This document shows, piece by piece, positions 34,880-42,689 of a stretch of DNA of 64,000 nucleotides (within the stretch, counting starts at the first letter, position 1; each line of letters starts with the position of its first letter). The notes below the pieces were generated by a model, which was not told the DNA's origin, did no database searches, and saw nothing but the letters and a program-made list of their open reading frames with translations. The stretch is from Novosphingobium sediminis (GTDB taxonomy: Bacteria > Pseudomonadota > Alphaproteobacteria > Sphingomonadales > Sphingomonadaceae): NCBI RefSeq assembly GCF_007991615.1, contig NZ_BJYR01000014.1:1-64000 (forward strand), written 5' to 3'. Made by a program: the position numbers and the translations under genes.

Positions 34880-36202
34880 CTAACGCCAGCTATCGAGCCA
34901 CGTATAATCGCGGTACGATAGCTTCCCCGGCAGCGCGCCGGCTGACAGGATCGGGTAGAACACGACGAACAGCATAGCCGACAGCACCACCGTCAGCGCC
35001 CCAGGCCAGCGCCGCCCCTGCTCCCACCACCCGGCCAGCACCAGCGCCAGTGCCGCCATCAGGAACACGCTGGCCAGCGCATAGTGGTAGTAGAACTGCA
35101 CCGGCTTGCCGTTGATCGCCCAGAAGATCAGGCTCGCGATATAAAGCACCACCACCGCGCCGCGCAGCCGGTCACCCTTGCGCAGCCCCGCCCACAGGCA
35201 CAGCAGCAGCGCCGGAAGCCCCGCCAGCATCGTGAACGGATTACCGAGGCACAGCACCCCGCGCTGCGCTCCGTCCCACGGCGAATAGAAGAACCAGATC
35301 GGGCGGATGTTGAACACCCACTGCCACCAGCGGCTCTGGTAGAGGTGCGGCTTCACCACGCTGTCCTGCAGCTTCAGCATATATTGCTGCCACGGGATCA
35401 GCCCCTGTACCGTCAGCGGCTGCACCTTGTAGAAAAACGCGGGCGCAAAGGTCGCGAAATAGGCGATCAGCGGCACCACGCCGAGCCACAGCACCGCTTC
35501 CAGCAGCGAAACGCCGGGAATTGGCCCAGCATCGCGCGCAGTCAGGAAAGCGCGCCGCCGCCCGGCCAGCGCCCACCAGCGGTCCCACGCAAACAGCAGC
35601 CCCGGCAGCGCAAGGATCGGTGCGCCGTTCCATTTGCCGCCGAGCGAGAGGCCCAAAAACACCCCGCACAGCGCCAGATGCAATCGGCTGCCTTTTCGAA
35701 ACGCCAAAGCCGCCTGCCAGAACGCCACCGCCATCATGCTCGCCATCGCCATGTCGAGCATCGCGATCCGGCTGAGCACGAACCAGATGAAGTTGGTCGC
35801 GAACAGGAACCCGAACAGCAGCGTCGCCGGGCGCGACAGGCTCGCCCACCACAGCGCACGCATCGCGGCAAACAGCCCCAGCGTACCGAGCAGCGCATTG
35901 GGCAGGCGCCAGCCGAACGGTCCGTCCCCCGCCACCAGCATGCCCAGCGCGATGAATTCCTTGCCGAGCAGCGGATGCTCGGGGTTCAGCCGACTCGTCA
36001 GCGCGATCAGCCGCCGCGCCGCGGGGAGGTAGTGCACCTCGTCGAACATGATCCTCGAAGGGATGCCCAGCCGGTGCAGCACCAGTACCATGAAAGCGAG
36101 CGTGATCGCCCAGCACCACACCAGCGGATCGCTTGTCGCGCGGCGCGGTGCAGTCAGCGGCGAAATGATGCGGGAAAGCAGCGTCATGGAAGGCGCGCGC
36201 AT
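34880..36202 (-). CDS. PMT-type (GT39) protein O-mannosyltransferase-like enzyme
   Basis: Integral membrane enzyme of 440 residues with about ten helices. The first periplasmic loop holds the catalytic-type acidic pair in MFDEVHYLPAARRL near residue 50. Next come HPLLGKEFIALG and PFGWRLPNA, and the C-terminal four-helix PMT part contains RWWQWVFNIRPIWFFY. This set matches protein O-mannosyltransferases of the yeast PMT/mycobacterial type more than ArnT. It uses polyprenyl-phosphate-mannose and glycosylates exported proteins. The ATG at 36202 is preceded by GGAACGGGG. The neighbouring DPM1-like synthase could supply the donor. Confidence 0.82.
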   Translation of the reverse strand: MRAPSMTLLSRIISPLTAPRRATSDPLVWCWAITLAFMVLVLHRLGIPSRIMFDEVHYLPAARRLIALTSRLNPEHPLLGKEFIALGMLVAGDGPFGWRLPNALLGTLGLFAAMRALWWASLSRPATLLFGFLFATNFIWFVLSRIAMLDMAMASMMAVAFWQAALAFRKGSRLHLALCGVFLGLSLGGKWNGAPILALPGLLFAWDRWWALAGRRRAFLTARDAGPIPGVSLLEAVLWLGVVPLIAYFATFAPAFFYKVQPLTVQGLIPWQQYMLKLQDSVVKPHLYQSRWWQWVFNIRPIWFFYSPWDGAQRGVLCLGNPFTMLAGLPALLLCLWAGLRKGDRLRGAVVVLYIASLIFWAINGKPVQFYYHYALASVFLMAALALVLAGWWEQGRRWPGALTVVLSAMLFVVFYPILSAGALPGKLSYRDYTWLDSWR

Positions 36203-36269
36203 ACCCCGTTCCGGGCCATAAGGGCAATGGCGGTGCTTGCACCGCGCTCCCTGCAAAGCGTTTAAGATC

Positions 36270-36315
36270 GCATCGTTTTAAGCGAAAAACCGGTTCCCAC
36301 TTTTTCGCACGATGC
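36270..36315. promoter_or_regulatory. Alphaproteobacterial intergenic palindrome in the metZ leader
   Basis: A 46-base hairpin with two matched stem parts: GCATCGT (36270-36276) pairs with ACGATGC (36309-36315), and GCGAAAAA (36282-36289) pairs with TTTTTCGC (36301-36308). The loop is CCGGTTCCCAC. Similar sequences with an invariant ACCGGTTCCCACTTTT core recur in intergenic DNA of many alphaproteobacteria, from memory. It ends 16 bases before the metZ start, so it is in the promoter or leader. Confidence 0.8.
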
Positions 36316-36331
36316 TCTAAGGCCTTCGCCC

Positions 36332-37540
36332 ATGAAACGCACCACAGGTCAGGACCGCTCGATCACCGCCAACTGGCGCCCCGCAACGCAGGCCGTGCGC
36401 GGAGGCACCTGGCGTTCGGAAATGGGTGAGACTTCGGAGGCCCTCTTCCTCACCTCCGGCTTCACCTACGATAATGCCGCCACGGTCGCTGCGCGCTTCG
36501 CGGGCGAAGAAGACGGCATGACCTATTCGCGCCTGCAGAACCCCACGGTTGCCATGCTGGAGGAACGCATCGCCCTCCTCGAAGGCGCCGAGGCGTGCCG
36601 CGCGCAGGCGAGCGGCATGGCCGCGATGACCACCGCCCTCCTCTGCCAGCTTTCCGCGGGCGATCACATCGTCGCCGCAAAAGCCGCGTTCGGCTCGTGC
36701 CGCTGGCTGGTCGATAACCTGCTGCCGCGCTTCGGCATTTCCGGCACGACGATCGACGCGGGTGACAATGCCGCGTGGGAAGCCGCAATCCGGCCCAACA
36801 CCAAGGTTTTCTTCTTCGAAAGCCCGGCAAACCCGACGATGGACCTCGTCGATCTGGAGTTCGTCTGCACCCTTGCTCGCCAGCACGGCATCACCACCGT
36901 GGTCGATAATGCATTCGCCACCAGCGCGCTCCAGCGCCCGCTCGATTTCGGCGCGGACGTCGTCGCCTACTCCGCCACCAAGATGATGGACGGCCAGGGC
37001 CGCGTGCTGGCTGGCGCTGTCGCAGGCTCGAAGGAGTTCATCGACGGCAAGCTCCTCCCCTTCCAGCGCAACACCGGGCCGAACATCGCCCCGTTCAACG
37101 CATGGGTCGTGCTCAAGGGCCTCGAAACGCTGGATCTGCGCATCCGCCGGCAAAGCGAGAACGCGATGAAGGTCGCCGCCTTCGTCGAAAGCCGCCTGCC
37201 CACAGTGCGCTATCCGTTCCTGCCCAGCCACCCGCAGTACGAACTGGCCAAAAAGCAGATGCAGGCTGGCGGCACGATCTTCAGCCTCGAAGTACCCGGC
37301 GGCCGTCCGCAGGCACACGCGCTGCTCGATGCGCTGAAGCTCGTCGACATCTCGAACAACATCGGCGATTCGCGGTCACTGATGTGCCATCCCGCCTCGT
37401 CCACCCATCACGGCGTCGGCGCCGAAACGCGTGCAGACATGGGCGTGACCGAAGGGATGCTGCGGCTGAACGTGGGCCTCGAAGACCCGGAAGACGTGAT
37501 CGAGGATCTGGATCAGGCGCTAACGGCAGCCGGGCTTTAA
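36332..37540 (+). CDS. metZ: O-succinylhomoserine sulfhydrylase
   Basis: PLP enzyme of 402 residues of the Cys/Met metabolism family. It joins O-succinylhomoserine with sulfide to make homocysteine. Marks are TYSRLQNPTV near residue 65, the SGMAAMTTALL segment, ESPANPTMDLVDL, the PLP lysine in SATKMMDGQGR near residue 216, and SSTHHGV near the C-terminus. The LNVGLEDPEDVIEDL ending is typical. The hairpin upstream may regulate it. A SAM-II riboswitch was looked for and not found. Confidence 0.92.
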   Translation: MKRTTGQDRSITANWRPATQAVRGGTWRSEMGETSEALFLTSGFTYDNAATVAARFAGEEDGMTYSRLQNPTVAMLEERIALLEGAEACRAQASGMAAMTTALLCQLSAGDHIVAAKAAFGSCRWLVDNLLPRFGISGTTIDAGDNAAWEAAIRPNTKVFFFESPANPTMDLVDLEFVCTLARQHGITTVVDNAFATSALQRPLDFGADVVAYSATKMMDGQGRVLAGAVAGSKEFIDGKLLPFQRNTGPNIAPFNAWVVLKGLETLDLRIRRQSENAMKVAAFVESRLPTVRYPFLPSHPQYELAKKQMQAGGTIFSLEVPGGRPQAHALLDALKLVDISNNIGDSRSLMCHPASSTHHGVGAETRADMGVTEGMLRLNVGLEDPEDVIEDLDQALTAAGL

Positions 37541-37560
37541 GGCCCCCATTCTTATACTTC

Positions 37561-37688
37561 CAACCCGCTCATGCTGAGCTTTTCGGAGCATCATACGCTA
37601 CCGTCGCGTCGGCACCCCCTTCGGCTGGCTGCTTGCAGCAGCCGCTCAGGACAGGCTTCGACAAGCTCAGGGTAAGCGGGATTGGGGT
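37561..37688. repeat. Interspersed palindromic repeat, family 1, copy C
   Basis: This is the longest copy. The left arm CAACCCGCTCATGCTGAGCT and right arm GCTTCGACAAGCTCAGGGTA are separated by about 65 bases that include a short CGGCTGG/GCTGC stem. It lies between convergent metZ and ubiK and could end transcription from both sides. Confidence 0.85.
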
Positions 37689-37717
37689 ATGAACGGCACG
37701 AAAGGCGGAGTGCGTCC

Positions 37718-37963
37718 TCAGCCCAGCTTCGCCTCAAGCGCGTCGATCCGGGCCTTCAGCGCATCGGCTTCCTCGCGCGCGGCGGTGGCCATGTCCTTCA
37801 CCACCTCGAATTCCTCGCGGCTTACGAAGTCCATGCCGCCAAAGGTCTCGCGCAGCTTCTCACGCGCGGTTTCGCCCGCTTCGCGGCCCATGCCGGCGAG
37901 CGTGCCCGCGGCGCTGTTCAGCAGCTTGACGAAATCGGCGATCATCGGGTTCTCGGACTGCAT
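37718..37963 (-). CDS. ubiK: UbiK/YqiC accessory factor
   Basis: Small protein of 81 residues with a membrane-associating amphipathic N-terminal helix (PMIADFVKLLNSAAGTLAGM) and a C-terminal coiled coil of heptads (ALKARIDALEAKL). This is the BMFP/YqiC/UbiK layout of factors aiding ubiquinone synthesis in the Ubi complex. A FVSREEFEVVKDMA segment in the middle is strongly conserved in the family. The ATG at 37963 gives MQSENPM. Confidence 0.88.
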   Translation of the reverse strand: MQSENPMIADFVKLLNSAAGTLAGMGREAGETAREKLRETFGGMDFVSREEFEVVKDMATAAREEADALKARIDALEAKLG

Positions 37964-38059
37964 GGCTCTGGCCTTCGATACGAATTCACTGCGCCGCAAA
38001 TGGGGCTTTGCGCCGCGCGGCGCAAGGCGTGATCCGGGGCAAACGGATATCGTGCGTTA

Positions 38060-38614
38060 TCAGATCTGCATGCGCACCGCAGCGCCACTACCCGCTGCGC
38101 CATCGGCAAGCGGGTTGAGCGCAATGAACTGATAGTTGAGCGCCGCGGCAAAGCAGATCCACGCCAGATAGGGCAGCAGCAGCGCACCAGCCGTCGGCCG
38201 CACGCGCCAGAACAGCAGGATCATGATCAGCGTCAGCACGATCATCGCGCCGATGATCCCAAGCGCCATGGTCATCCGGTGCATGCCGAAGAACACCGGG
38301 CTCCACGCCAGATTGAGCATCAGCTGCACCACGAAAATCGCGACTGCGATGCCCCGTCCGGGCGCGCCACGTGCGGAGGCGACCATCGCCAGCGCCACGC
38401 CGATCAAAACGTAGAGGATTGACCACACGATCCCGAAGGTCGCCGGCGGGGGATAGAGCCCCGGCTTGGACAGCGCGGCAAACCAGGGGTTCTGCGGCCC
38501 TGCGTCAGAGATGAGGCTGGAAATGAACCCGAGCCCGAGCACCGAAGGCACCGTGAACAGCGACCAGCGCAGCAGGCTGGCGCGCAGCTGGGCAGGTGAA
38601 GCGAGATAACGCAT
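38060..38614 (-). CDS. tspO: TspO/MBR family protein
   Basis: Five-helix membrane protein of 184 residues, the TspO/peripheral benzodiazepine receptor family, which binds porphyrins. Conserved residues are KPGLYPPPATFGIVWSILY and the LNLAWSPVFFGMHR motif near residue 110, with a helix 5 FAAALNY. It is about 25 residues longer than typical at the N-terminus. The ATG at 38614 gives MRYLASP. Function here could be tetrapyrrole control of pigment genes, as in Rhodobacter, but no such genes are near. Confidence 0.9.
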   Translation of the reverse strand: MRYLASPAQLRASLLRWSLFTVPSVLGLGFISSLISDAGPQNPWFAALSKPGLYPPPATFGIVWSILYVLIGVALAMVASARGAPGRGIAVAIFVVQLMLNLAWSPVFFGMHRMTMALGIIGAMIVLTLIMILLFWRVRPTAGALLLPYLAWICFAAALNYQFIALNPLADGAAGSGAAVRMQI

Positions 38615-38750
38615 GTGCTCGAAGTGTCCCCCGGAGCGCCCTGGTAAAAAGCGATTCGTTGCCAGTAGCGGCAAGTAGATATTGGCTGCGCCGCAGCAAC
38701 TAGGCAATCTCCGCAGCGTCATGGTGCCCCAAGGCGGGACAATTGGCACA

Positions 38751-39524
38751 CTATGCCCCTCTATGGAGCGCCGAAATCAGGAATTCCACGTTGCCCTCAG
38801 GCCCGGTTATCGGGCTCGTGGCAATCCCTTGGACGTCCCACCCTTCGCCTTCCAGCCAGTCCTGCACTTCGCGGCAGACGCGCTCGTGCAGCGCCGAATC
38901 GCGCACCACGCCGCCCTTGCCCACTTCGCCGCGCCCCACCTCGAACTGCGGTTTTATCAGCGCGACCAGCCGCGTCGGCCGTGCAGCCAGCGCCAGCGGG
39001 ACTTCCAGCACCTTGCGCAAGGAGATGAAGCTGGCATCGCACACCACCCAAGTCGCGGGGCGATTGATCTGCGCCGAGGTCAGGATCCGCGCGCTCGTTT
39101 GCTCCAGCACAGTCACGCGCGGGTCCTGGCGCAGTTTCCACGCCAGCTGGTTTGTCCCGGAATCGACCGCAAACACGTGCTCGGCCCCGTTGGTCAGCAG
39201 CACATCGGTAAATCCACCGGTTGAACTGCCGATGTCCATCGCAGTCACCCCCGATGGATCGAGCGCGAAGTGATCCAGCGCATGCGCCAGCTTGATCCCC
39301 CCGCGCGAAACCCACGGGTGATCGCGCCCGCGCACTTCGATGGGCGCATCGGGCGCGAGCGCGTGACCCGCCTTGGTCAGCTTGGTCTCGCCCGAATAGA
39401 CATGCCCCGCCAGGATGAGCGCCTGCGCCCGCGCGCGGCTCTCGGCCAGCCCGCGCTCGACGAGGAGCTGGTCGATCCGGAGCTTCGATTTGCCGGATGT
39501 GTGTGCGGAGCTTCTTGAGGTCAC
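38751..39524 (-). CDS. tlyA: TlyA-type rRNA 2'-O-methyltransferase
   Basis: RNA methyltransferase of about 257 residues. An N-terminal S4 RNA-binding domain (LRIDQLLVERGLAESRARAQ) is followed by an FtsJ-type methyltransferase fold: DIGSSTGGFTDVLL for SAM binding, VCDASFISL and LIKPQFEVGR. Members methylate the 2'-O of cytidines in 16S and 23S rRNA and some have haemolysin names. I choose a GTG at 39524 with GGAAGAG upstream. An ATG at 39551 is also possible and would overlap the divergent lipoprotein start. Upstream frame beyond that is a shadow. Confidence 0.9.
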   Translation of the reverse strand: MTSRSSAHTSGKSKLRIDQLLVERGLAESRARAQALILAGHVYSGETKLTKAGHALAPDAPIEVRGRDHPWVSRGGIKLAHALDHFALDPSGVTAMDIGSSTGGFTDVLLTNGAEHVFAVDSGTNQLAWKLRQDPRVTVLEQTSARILTSAQINRPATWVVCDASFISLRKVLEVPLALAARPTRLVALIKPQFEVGRGEVGKGGVVRDSALHERVCREVQDWLEGEGWDVQGIATSPITGPEGNVEFLISALHRGA

Positions 39525-39549
39525 CGCCGCTCTCTTCCATACCCGGGGC

Positions 39550-40152
39550 ATGAAGATCAACCTCGCGGTCCCGCTGATTGCCTCGGTCCTCGCTCTGGGA
39601 GGCTGCACGGTCGTGCCGCCGCAGCCTGCTCCCGCCGCGCAGGGTGGCGCCGCTGCCCCGCAGCCCAAGCCGCAGCTACCCGTCCCGCAGCCCCGCCCCG
39701 CGCCGCCGCCAGCTCCCGCGCCGCGGGCCGATGCTGCCAGCTGGCGTGATCTGCCGCAGACCCCGGGCATGTGGACTTATGCGGCCGAGCCCACCGGCAG
39801 CGTCGTCCGCTTCGGCCAGCCCGGTGCGGGCTCGCTCATCCTGATCCGCTGCAATCGCACGCGCCCGGCCATCGAGTTGCAGCGCGCAGGCTTCGGCGCC
39901 AGTCCGGTTCCCGCGACGATTTCCACCAGCAGCACCCAGCGCCGGCTCACCGCCACGCCAGCAGGCACCAGTACGGCGCCAAACGCCGCCATTCCCTTTG
40001 AAATCGCCTTCTCCGTGCGGGATCCGCTGCTCGATGCGATCGCGTTCAGCAGGGGCCGGTTCATGCTCGAAATGGGCGGCGTGCAGACGCTCGTCCTGCC
40101 GGTCTGGTCCGAACTGGGGCGGGTGATCGAGGATTGCCGCCAACCGGGGTGA
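39550..40152 (+). CDS. Proline-rich lipoprotein
   Basis: Protein of 200 residues with a lipobox LALGGC (Cys ~18), then a long Pro/Ala/Gln-rich linker (residues 20-60) and a small beta-rich domain with a single cysteine pair (RCNRT, EDCRQ). No known domain. The linker would hold the domain away from the membrane. The ATG at 39550 shares a CATG with a possible start of the divergent tlyA gene. Confidence 0.7.
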   Translation: MKINLAVPLIASVLALGGCTVVPPQPAPAAQGGAAAPQPKPQLPVPQPRPAPPPAPAPRADAASWRDLPQTPGMWTYAAEPTGSVVRFGQPGAGSLILIRCNRTRPAIELQRAGFGASPVPATISTSSTQRRLTATPAGTSTAPNAAIPFEIAFSVRDPLLDAIAFSRGRFMLEMGGVQTLVLPVWSELGRVIEDCRQPG

Positions 40153-40230
40153 CTTATCCACCAAACCGGGCGCGAAGTCTCAATTCTGACGGCAAAAAAA
40201 TTCAATGCAAGACTTGTTCTTGGAGGCCGG

Positions 40231-40302
40231 ATGAATCACATTCCACTCAAGGCCGGAACAGGGCTGCAATCCTCCGGTCGAGCCGCATACCGATGTCATT
40301 GA
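40231..40302 (+). CDS. Small ORF 1 with strong ribosome site, ilvE upstream region
   Basis: A 23-codon reading frame with the product beginning MNHIPLKAGTG and ending AAYRCH. A GGAGG ribosome site sits five bases before the ATG. The codons do not contain runs of Ile, Val or Leu. Inside it, CCTCC at 40271-40275 could pair with its own GGAGG site or with that of small ORF 2. Together with the next ORF it fills the space before ilvE. No homology can be claimed. Confidence 0.5.
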   Translation: MNHIPLKAGTGLQSSGRAAYRCH

Positions 40303-40335
40303 GGTTGGGAAGGCGGCACTTGGCTCAACAGCGCG

Positions 40336-40349
40336 AAAGGAGGTGATCC
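40336..40349 (+). promoter_or_regulatory. Perfect extended Shine-Dalgarno sequence
   Basis: AAAGGAGGTGATCC is the exact 14-base complement of the usual bacterial 16S rRNA 3' end. It is one base away from an ATG, so spacing is short if the full duplex forms. Such a complete match is very rare and is the strongest translation signal in the window. Confidence 0.85.
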
Positions 40350-40350
40350 G

Positions 40351-40407
40351 ATGTCTCATGGTTCAGCAGAGGGGTCGGCATTGCGCATCGCGGAGCATTA
40401 TCGCTAG
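40351..40407 (+). CDS. Small ORF 2 behind a perfect Shine-Dalgarno sequence
   Basis: An 18-codon reading frame with product MSHGSAEGSA then LRIAEHYR. Its ATG directly follows the 14-base Shine-Dalgarno match. The stop TAG lies in a hairpin, TATCGCT at 40399-40405 paired with AGCGATA at 40416-40422. The sequence has no regulatory codon run. It could be a leader peptide for ilvE, a free microprotein, or the coding part of a small dual-function RNA. Confidence 0.55.
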   Translation: MSHGSAEGSALRIAEHYR

Positions 40408-40460
40408 TTTGTTCAAGCGATAGAGGCACCGTGGGCGGCACTTCCGGCCGCTGACCATGC

Positions 40461-40495
40461 GAAGGGCCGCTTCCGACTGCCGGAAGCGGCCCTTC
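40461..40495 (+). terminator. 15-base-pair perfect hairpin before ilvE
   Basis: GAAGGGCCGCTTCCG (40461-40475) pairs fully with CGGAAGCGGCCCTTC (40481-40495) around a five-base loop ACTGC. It is followed by ACATTTGTTCC, which has only a weak T run. It ends the small-ORF transcript or acts as an attenuator of ilvE, whose ATG is 83 bases further on. Confidence 0.7.
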
Positions 40496-40577
40496 ACATT
40501 TGTTCCAAATCGCTTGCCATTTGCGCAACAATAGTTCACGGCGCGTCGCAGAGCTAACAATCCCGAAGGACCGCCCG

Positions 40578-41681
40578 ATGGCGACGCCCGATACCGCCGC
40601 ACCGTTCACGTTTGCACACCAGCCCCATCCTTCACCCATGGCGGCGGACGTGCGCGCGGAAATCCTCGCCAATCCGGGCTTCGGCACTGCCTTTTCCGAT
40701 CACATGGTCTCCGTCAGCTATGACGAGGGCAAGGGCTGGCACAGCGCAGAAGTCGTGCCCTACGGCCCGATCCCGCTCGATCCGGCGGCGGCTGTCCTCC
40801 ACTACGCGCAGGAAATCTTCGAGGGCCTCAAGGCCTATCGCCTCGCGGATGGTGGCATCGCCCTGTTCCGCCCCGAAGCCAACGCCGCGCGCTTCAACGC
40901 CTCGGCCGAGCGGCTTGCCATGCCGGTCCTGCCCGAAGGCCTGTTCGTTCAGGCGGTCGAAGAACTCGTGAAGGCCGACAAGGACTGGTTCCCCACTGTC
41001 GAGGGCGGCTCGCTCTACTTGCGTCCCTTCATGTTCGCGAGCGAGGCCTTCCTTGGCGTGCGCCCGTCGAAGAAGTACAAGTTCCTCGTGATCGCCAGCC
41101 CTGCCGGCAACTACTTCAAGTCGGGCGCCCCCGCCGTCTCGCTCTGGGTCAGCGACTACAGCCGTGCCGCGCCCGGCGGCACCGGTGCGGCCAAGTGCGG
41201 CGGCAACTATGCCGCCAGCCTCGTGCCCACCGCCGAGGCCTTCTCGCGCGGGCACGATCAGGTGCTCTTCCTCGATGCGGTCGAACGCAAATGGATCGAG
41301 GAACTGGGCGGCATGAACCTGTTCTTCGTGATGGCCGATGGCTCGCTCGTCACGCCCCCCCTGGGCGGCACGATCCTCCCCGGCATCACCCGCGAAAGCC
41401 TCATCAAGCTCGCGCGCGAGGAAGGCCTTGCCGTGCGCGAGGAGCGCTATTCGCTCGCCCAATGGCAGGCAGACGCCACCTCAGGCGCGCTCATCGAAAC
41501 CTTTGCCTGCGGCACCGCTGCGGTGGTCACGCCGGTCGGCAAGGTGACGAGCGCCAGCGACAGCTTCGTGATCGGCAGCGGCGGCCCAGGGCAGATCACC
41601 CAGAAGCTGCGCAGCCGCCTCGTCGCGATCCAGCGCGGCGAAGCGGCAGACACCCACGGCTGGGTCCACCGCATCGGCTGA
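40578..41681 (+). CDS. ilvE: Branched-chain amino acid aminotransferase
   Basis: Class IV PLP aminotransferase of 367 residues for the last step of Leu, Ile and Val synthesis. Family marks are QEIFEGLKAYR near residue 80, YLRPFMFASE, the PLP lysine in AAKCGGNYAAS near residue 206, ELGGMNLFFVM, LPGITRESL and GTAAVVTPVG. It is of the longer eukaryote-like/Bcat type. GAAGGA before the ATG at 40578 is the ribosome site. The open frame runs further upstream into the small-ORF region but has no good start there. Confidence 0.94.
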   Translation: MATPDTAAPFTFAHQPHPSPMAADVRAEILANPGFGTAFSDHMVSVSYDEGKGWHSAEVVPYGPIPLDPAAAVLHYAQEIFEGLKAYRLADGGIALFRPEANAARFNASAERLAMPVLPEGLFVQAVEELVKADKDWFPTVEGGSLYLRPFMFASEAFLGVRPSKKYKFLVIASPAGNYFKSGAPAVSLWVSDYSRAAPGGTGAAKCGGNYAASLVPTAEAFSRGHDQVLFLDAVERKWIEELGGMNLFFVMADGSLVTPPLGGTILPGITRESLIKLAREEGLAVREERYSLAQWQADATSGALIETFACGTAAVVTPVGKVTSASDSFVIGSGGPGQITQKLRSRLVAIQRGEAADTHGWVHRIG

Positions 41682-41777
41682 GGACGCGGTTGCCAAGGCC
41701 AATTCGCCATGGCATCGCCTGCGCCGTTAATCGCCGCGCCAAACACCGAATAGCGCGGCGTAAGGGAGAGCATTGCC

Positions 41778-42686
41778 ATGAGCATTTCGTTCAAGGACAA
41801 GGTCGCGATCGTCACTGGCGCGGGCGGCGGCATCGGGCGTGAATACGCGCTCGAACTCGGCCGGCGCGGGGCCAAGGTCGTCGTCAACGATCTCGGCGGC
41901 GCGCGCGATGGCACCGGCCATTCCGACGCTGCGCTCAAGGTCGTCGAGGAAATCCAGGCCACTGGCGGCGAGGCCATGTCGAACGGCGGCTCGGTCAGCG
42001 AATACGAGCAGATGGTCGAAATGGTCGCCAAGGCCAAGGAGAAGTGGGGCGGCGTCCACGTCCTCATCAACAACGCCGGCATTCTGCGTGACAAGAGCTT
42101 CACCAAGATGGACCCGGCCGATTTCGAAATGGTGATCAAGGTCCACCTGATCGGCTCGGCCTTCGCCACCAAGGCCTGCTGGGACACGATGCGCGAGCAG
42201 AACTACGGCCGCATCCTGATGACCGCTTCCTCGACCGGCCTGTTCGGCAACTTCGGCCAGGCCAACTACGGCGCCGCCAAGCTCGGCCTCGCCGGCCTCA
42301 CCAAGACGCTCTACCTCGAAGGCGCAAAGAACAACATCAAGGTCAACACGATCGCCCCGGTCGCCGCGACCCGCATGACCGAGGATATTTTCCCCGAGGA
42401 AGCCTTCAAGCTGTTCGGCCCGGAACACGTCGTCCCCGCCGGGCTGTTCCTCGTCTCGGAAGATGCCCCGACCAACGCCATCGTCGGCGCGGGCGCGGGT
42501 GCCTATCACTCGGCGTGGGTCACGATGAACAAGCCCGTACTGCTCTCGCCGGATGCACGCTCCGTCGAAGACTTCGCGGCGCATTGGGACCAGATTTCAG
42601 ACCGCACCGGCGATTTCGTCCCCCAGTCGGGCGCGCAGCAGAGCCAGGCTATCCTCGTCGAACTTCAGGCAGCGATGAAGCGGTAA
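41778..42686 (+). CDS. SDR dehydrogenase like the N-terminal domain of multifunctional enzyme type 2
   Basis: Short-chain dehydrogenase of 302 residues. NAD-binding TGAGGGIGREYAL with the unusual VVVNDLGGARDGTG segment is typical of peroxisomal 17-beta-HSD type 4/(3R)-hydroxyacyl-CoA dehydrogenase domains. NNAGILRD, the catalytic Ser (ASSTGLFGNF) and YGAAK follow. It probably acts in fatty-acid or steroid side-chain beta-oxidation. No hydratase or thiolase gene is next to it. A GGGAGAG site precedes the ATG. Confidence 0.87.
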   Translation: MSISFKDKVAIVTGAGGGIGREYALELGRRGAKVVVNDLGGARDGTGHSDAALKVVEEIQATGGEAMSNGGSVSEYEQMVEMVAKAKEKWGGVHVLINNAGILRDKSFTKMDPADFEMVIKVHLIGSAFATKACWDTMREQNYGRILMTASSTGLFGNFGQANYGAAKLGLAGLTKTLYLEGAKNNIKVNTIAPVAATRMTEDIFPEEAFKLFGPEHVVPAGLFLVSEDAPTNAIVGAGAGAYHSAWVTMNKPVLLSPDARSVEDFAAHWDQISDRTGDFVPQSGAQQSQAILVELQAAMKR

Positions 42687-42689
42687 GCC

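Noticed and set aside
36257..36331. SAM-II riboswitch upstream of metZ
   Set aside because: metZ leaders in alphaproteobacteria often carry one, but the conserved pseudoknot sequences are not present; the stretch holds a different palindrome.
40134..40346. 70-codon frame after the proline-rich lipoprotein
   Set aside because: It overlaps the two small ORFs in another frame, has no ribosome site and no family.
40399..40577. Classical branched-chain leader attenuation of ilvE
   Set aside because: Neither small ORF contains Ile, Val or Leu codon runs, and the hairpin lacks a proper T run, so this explanation was not adopted.
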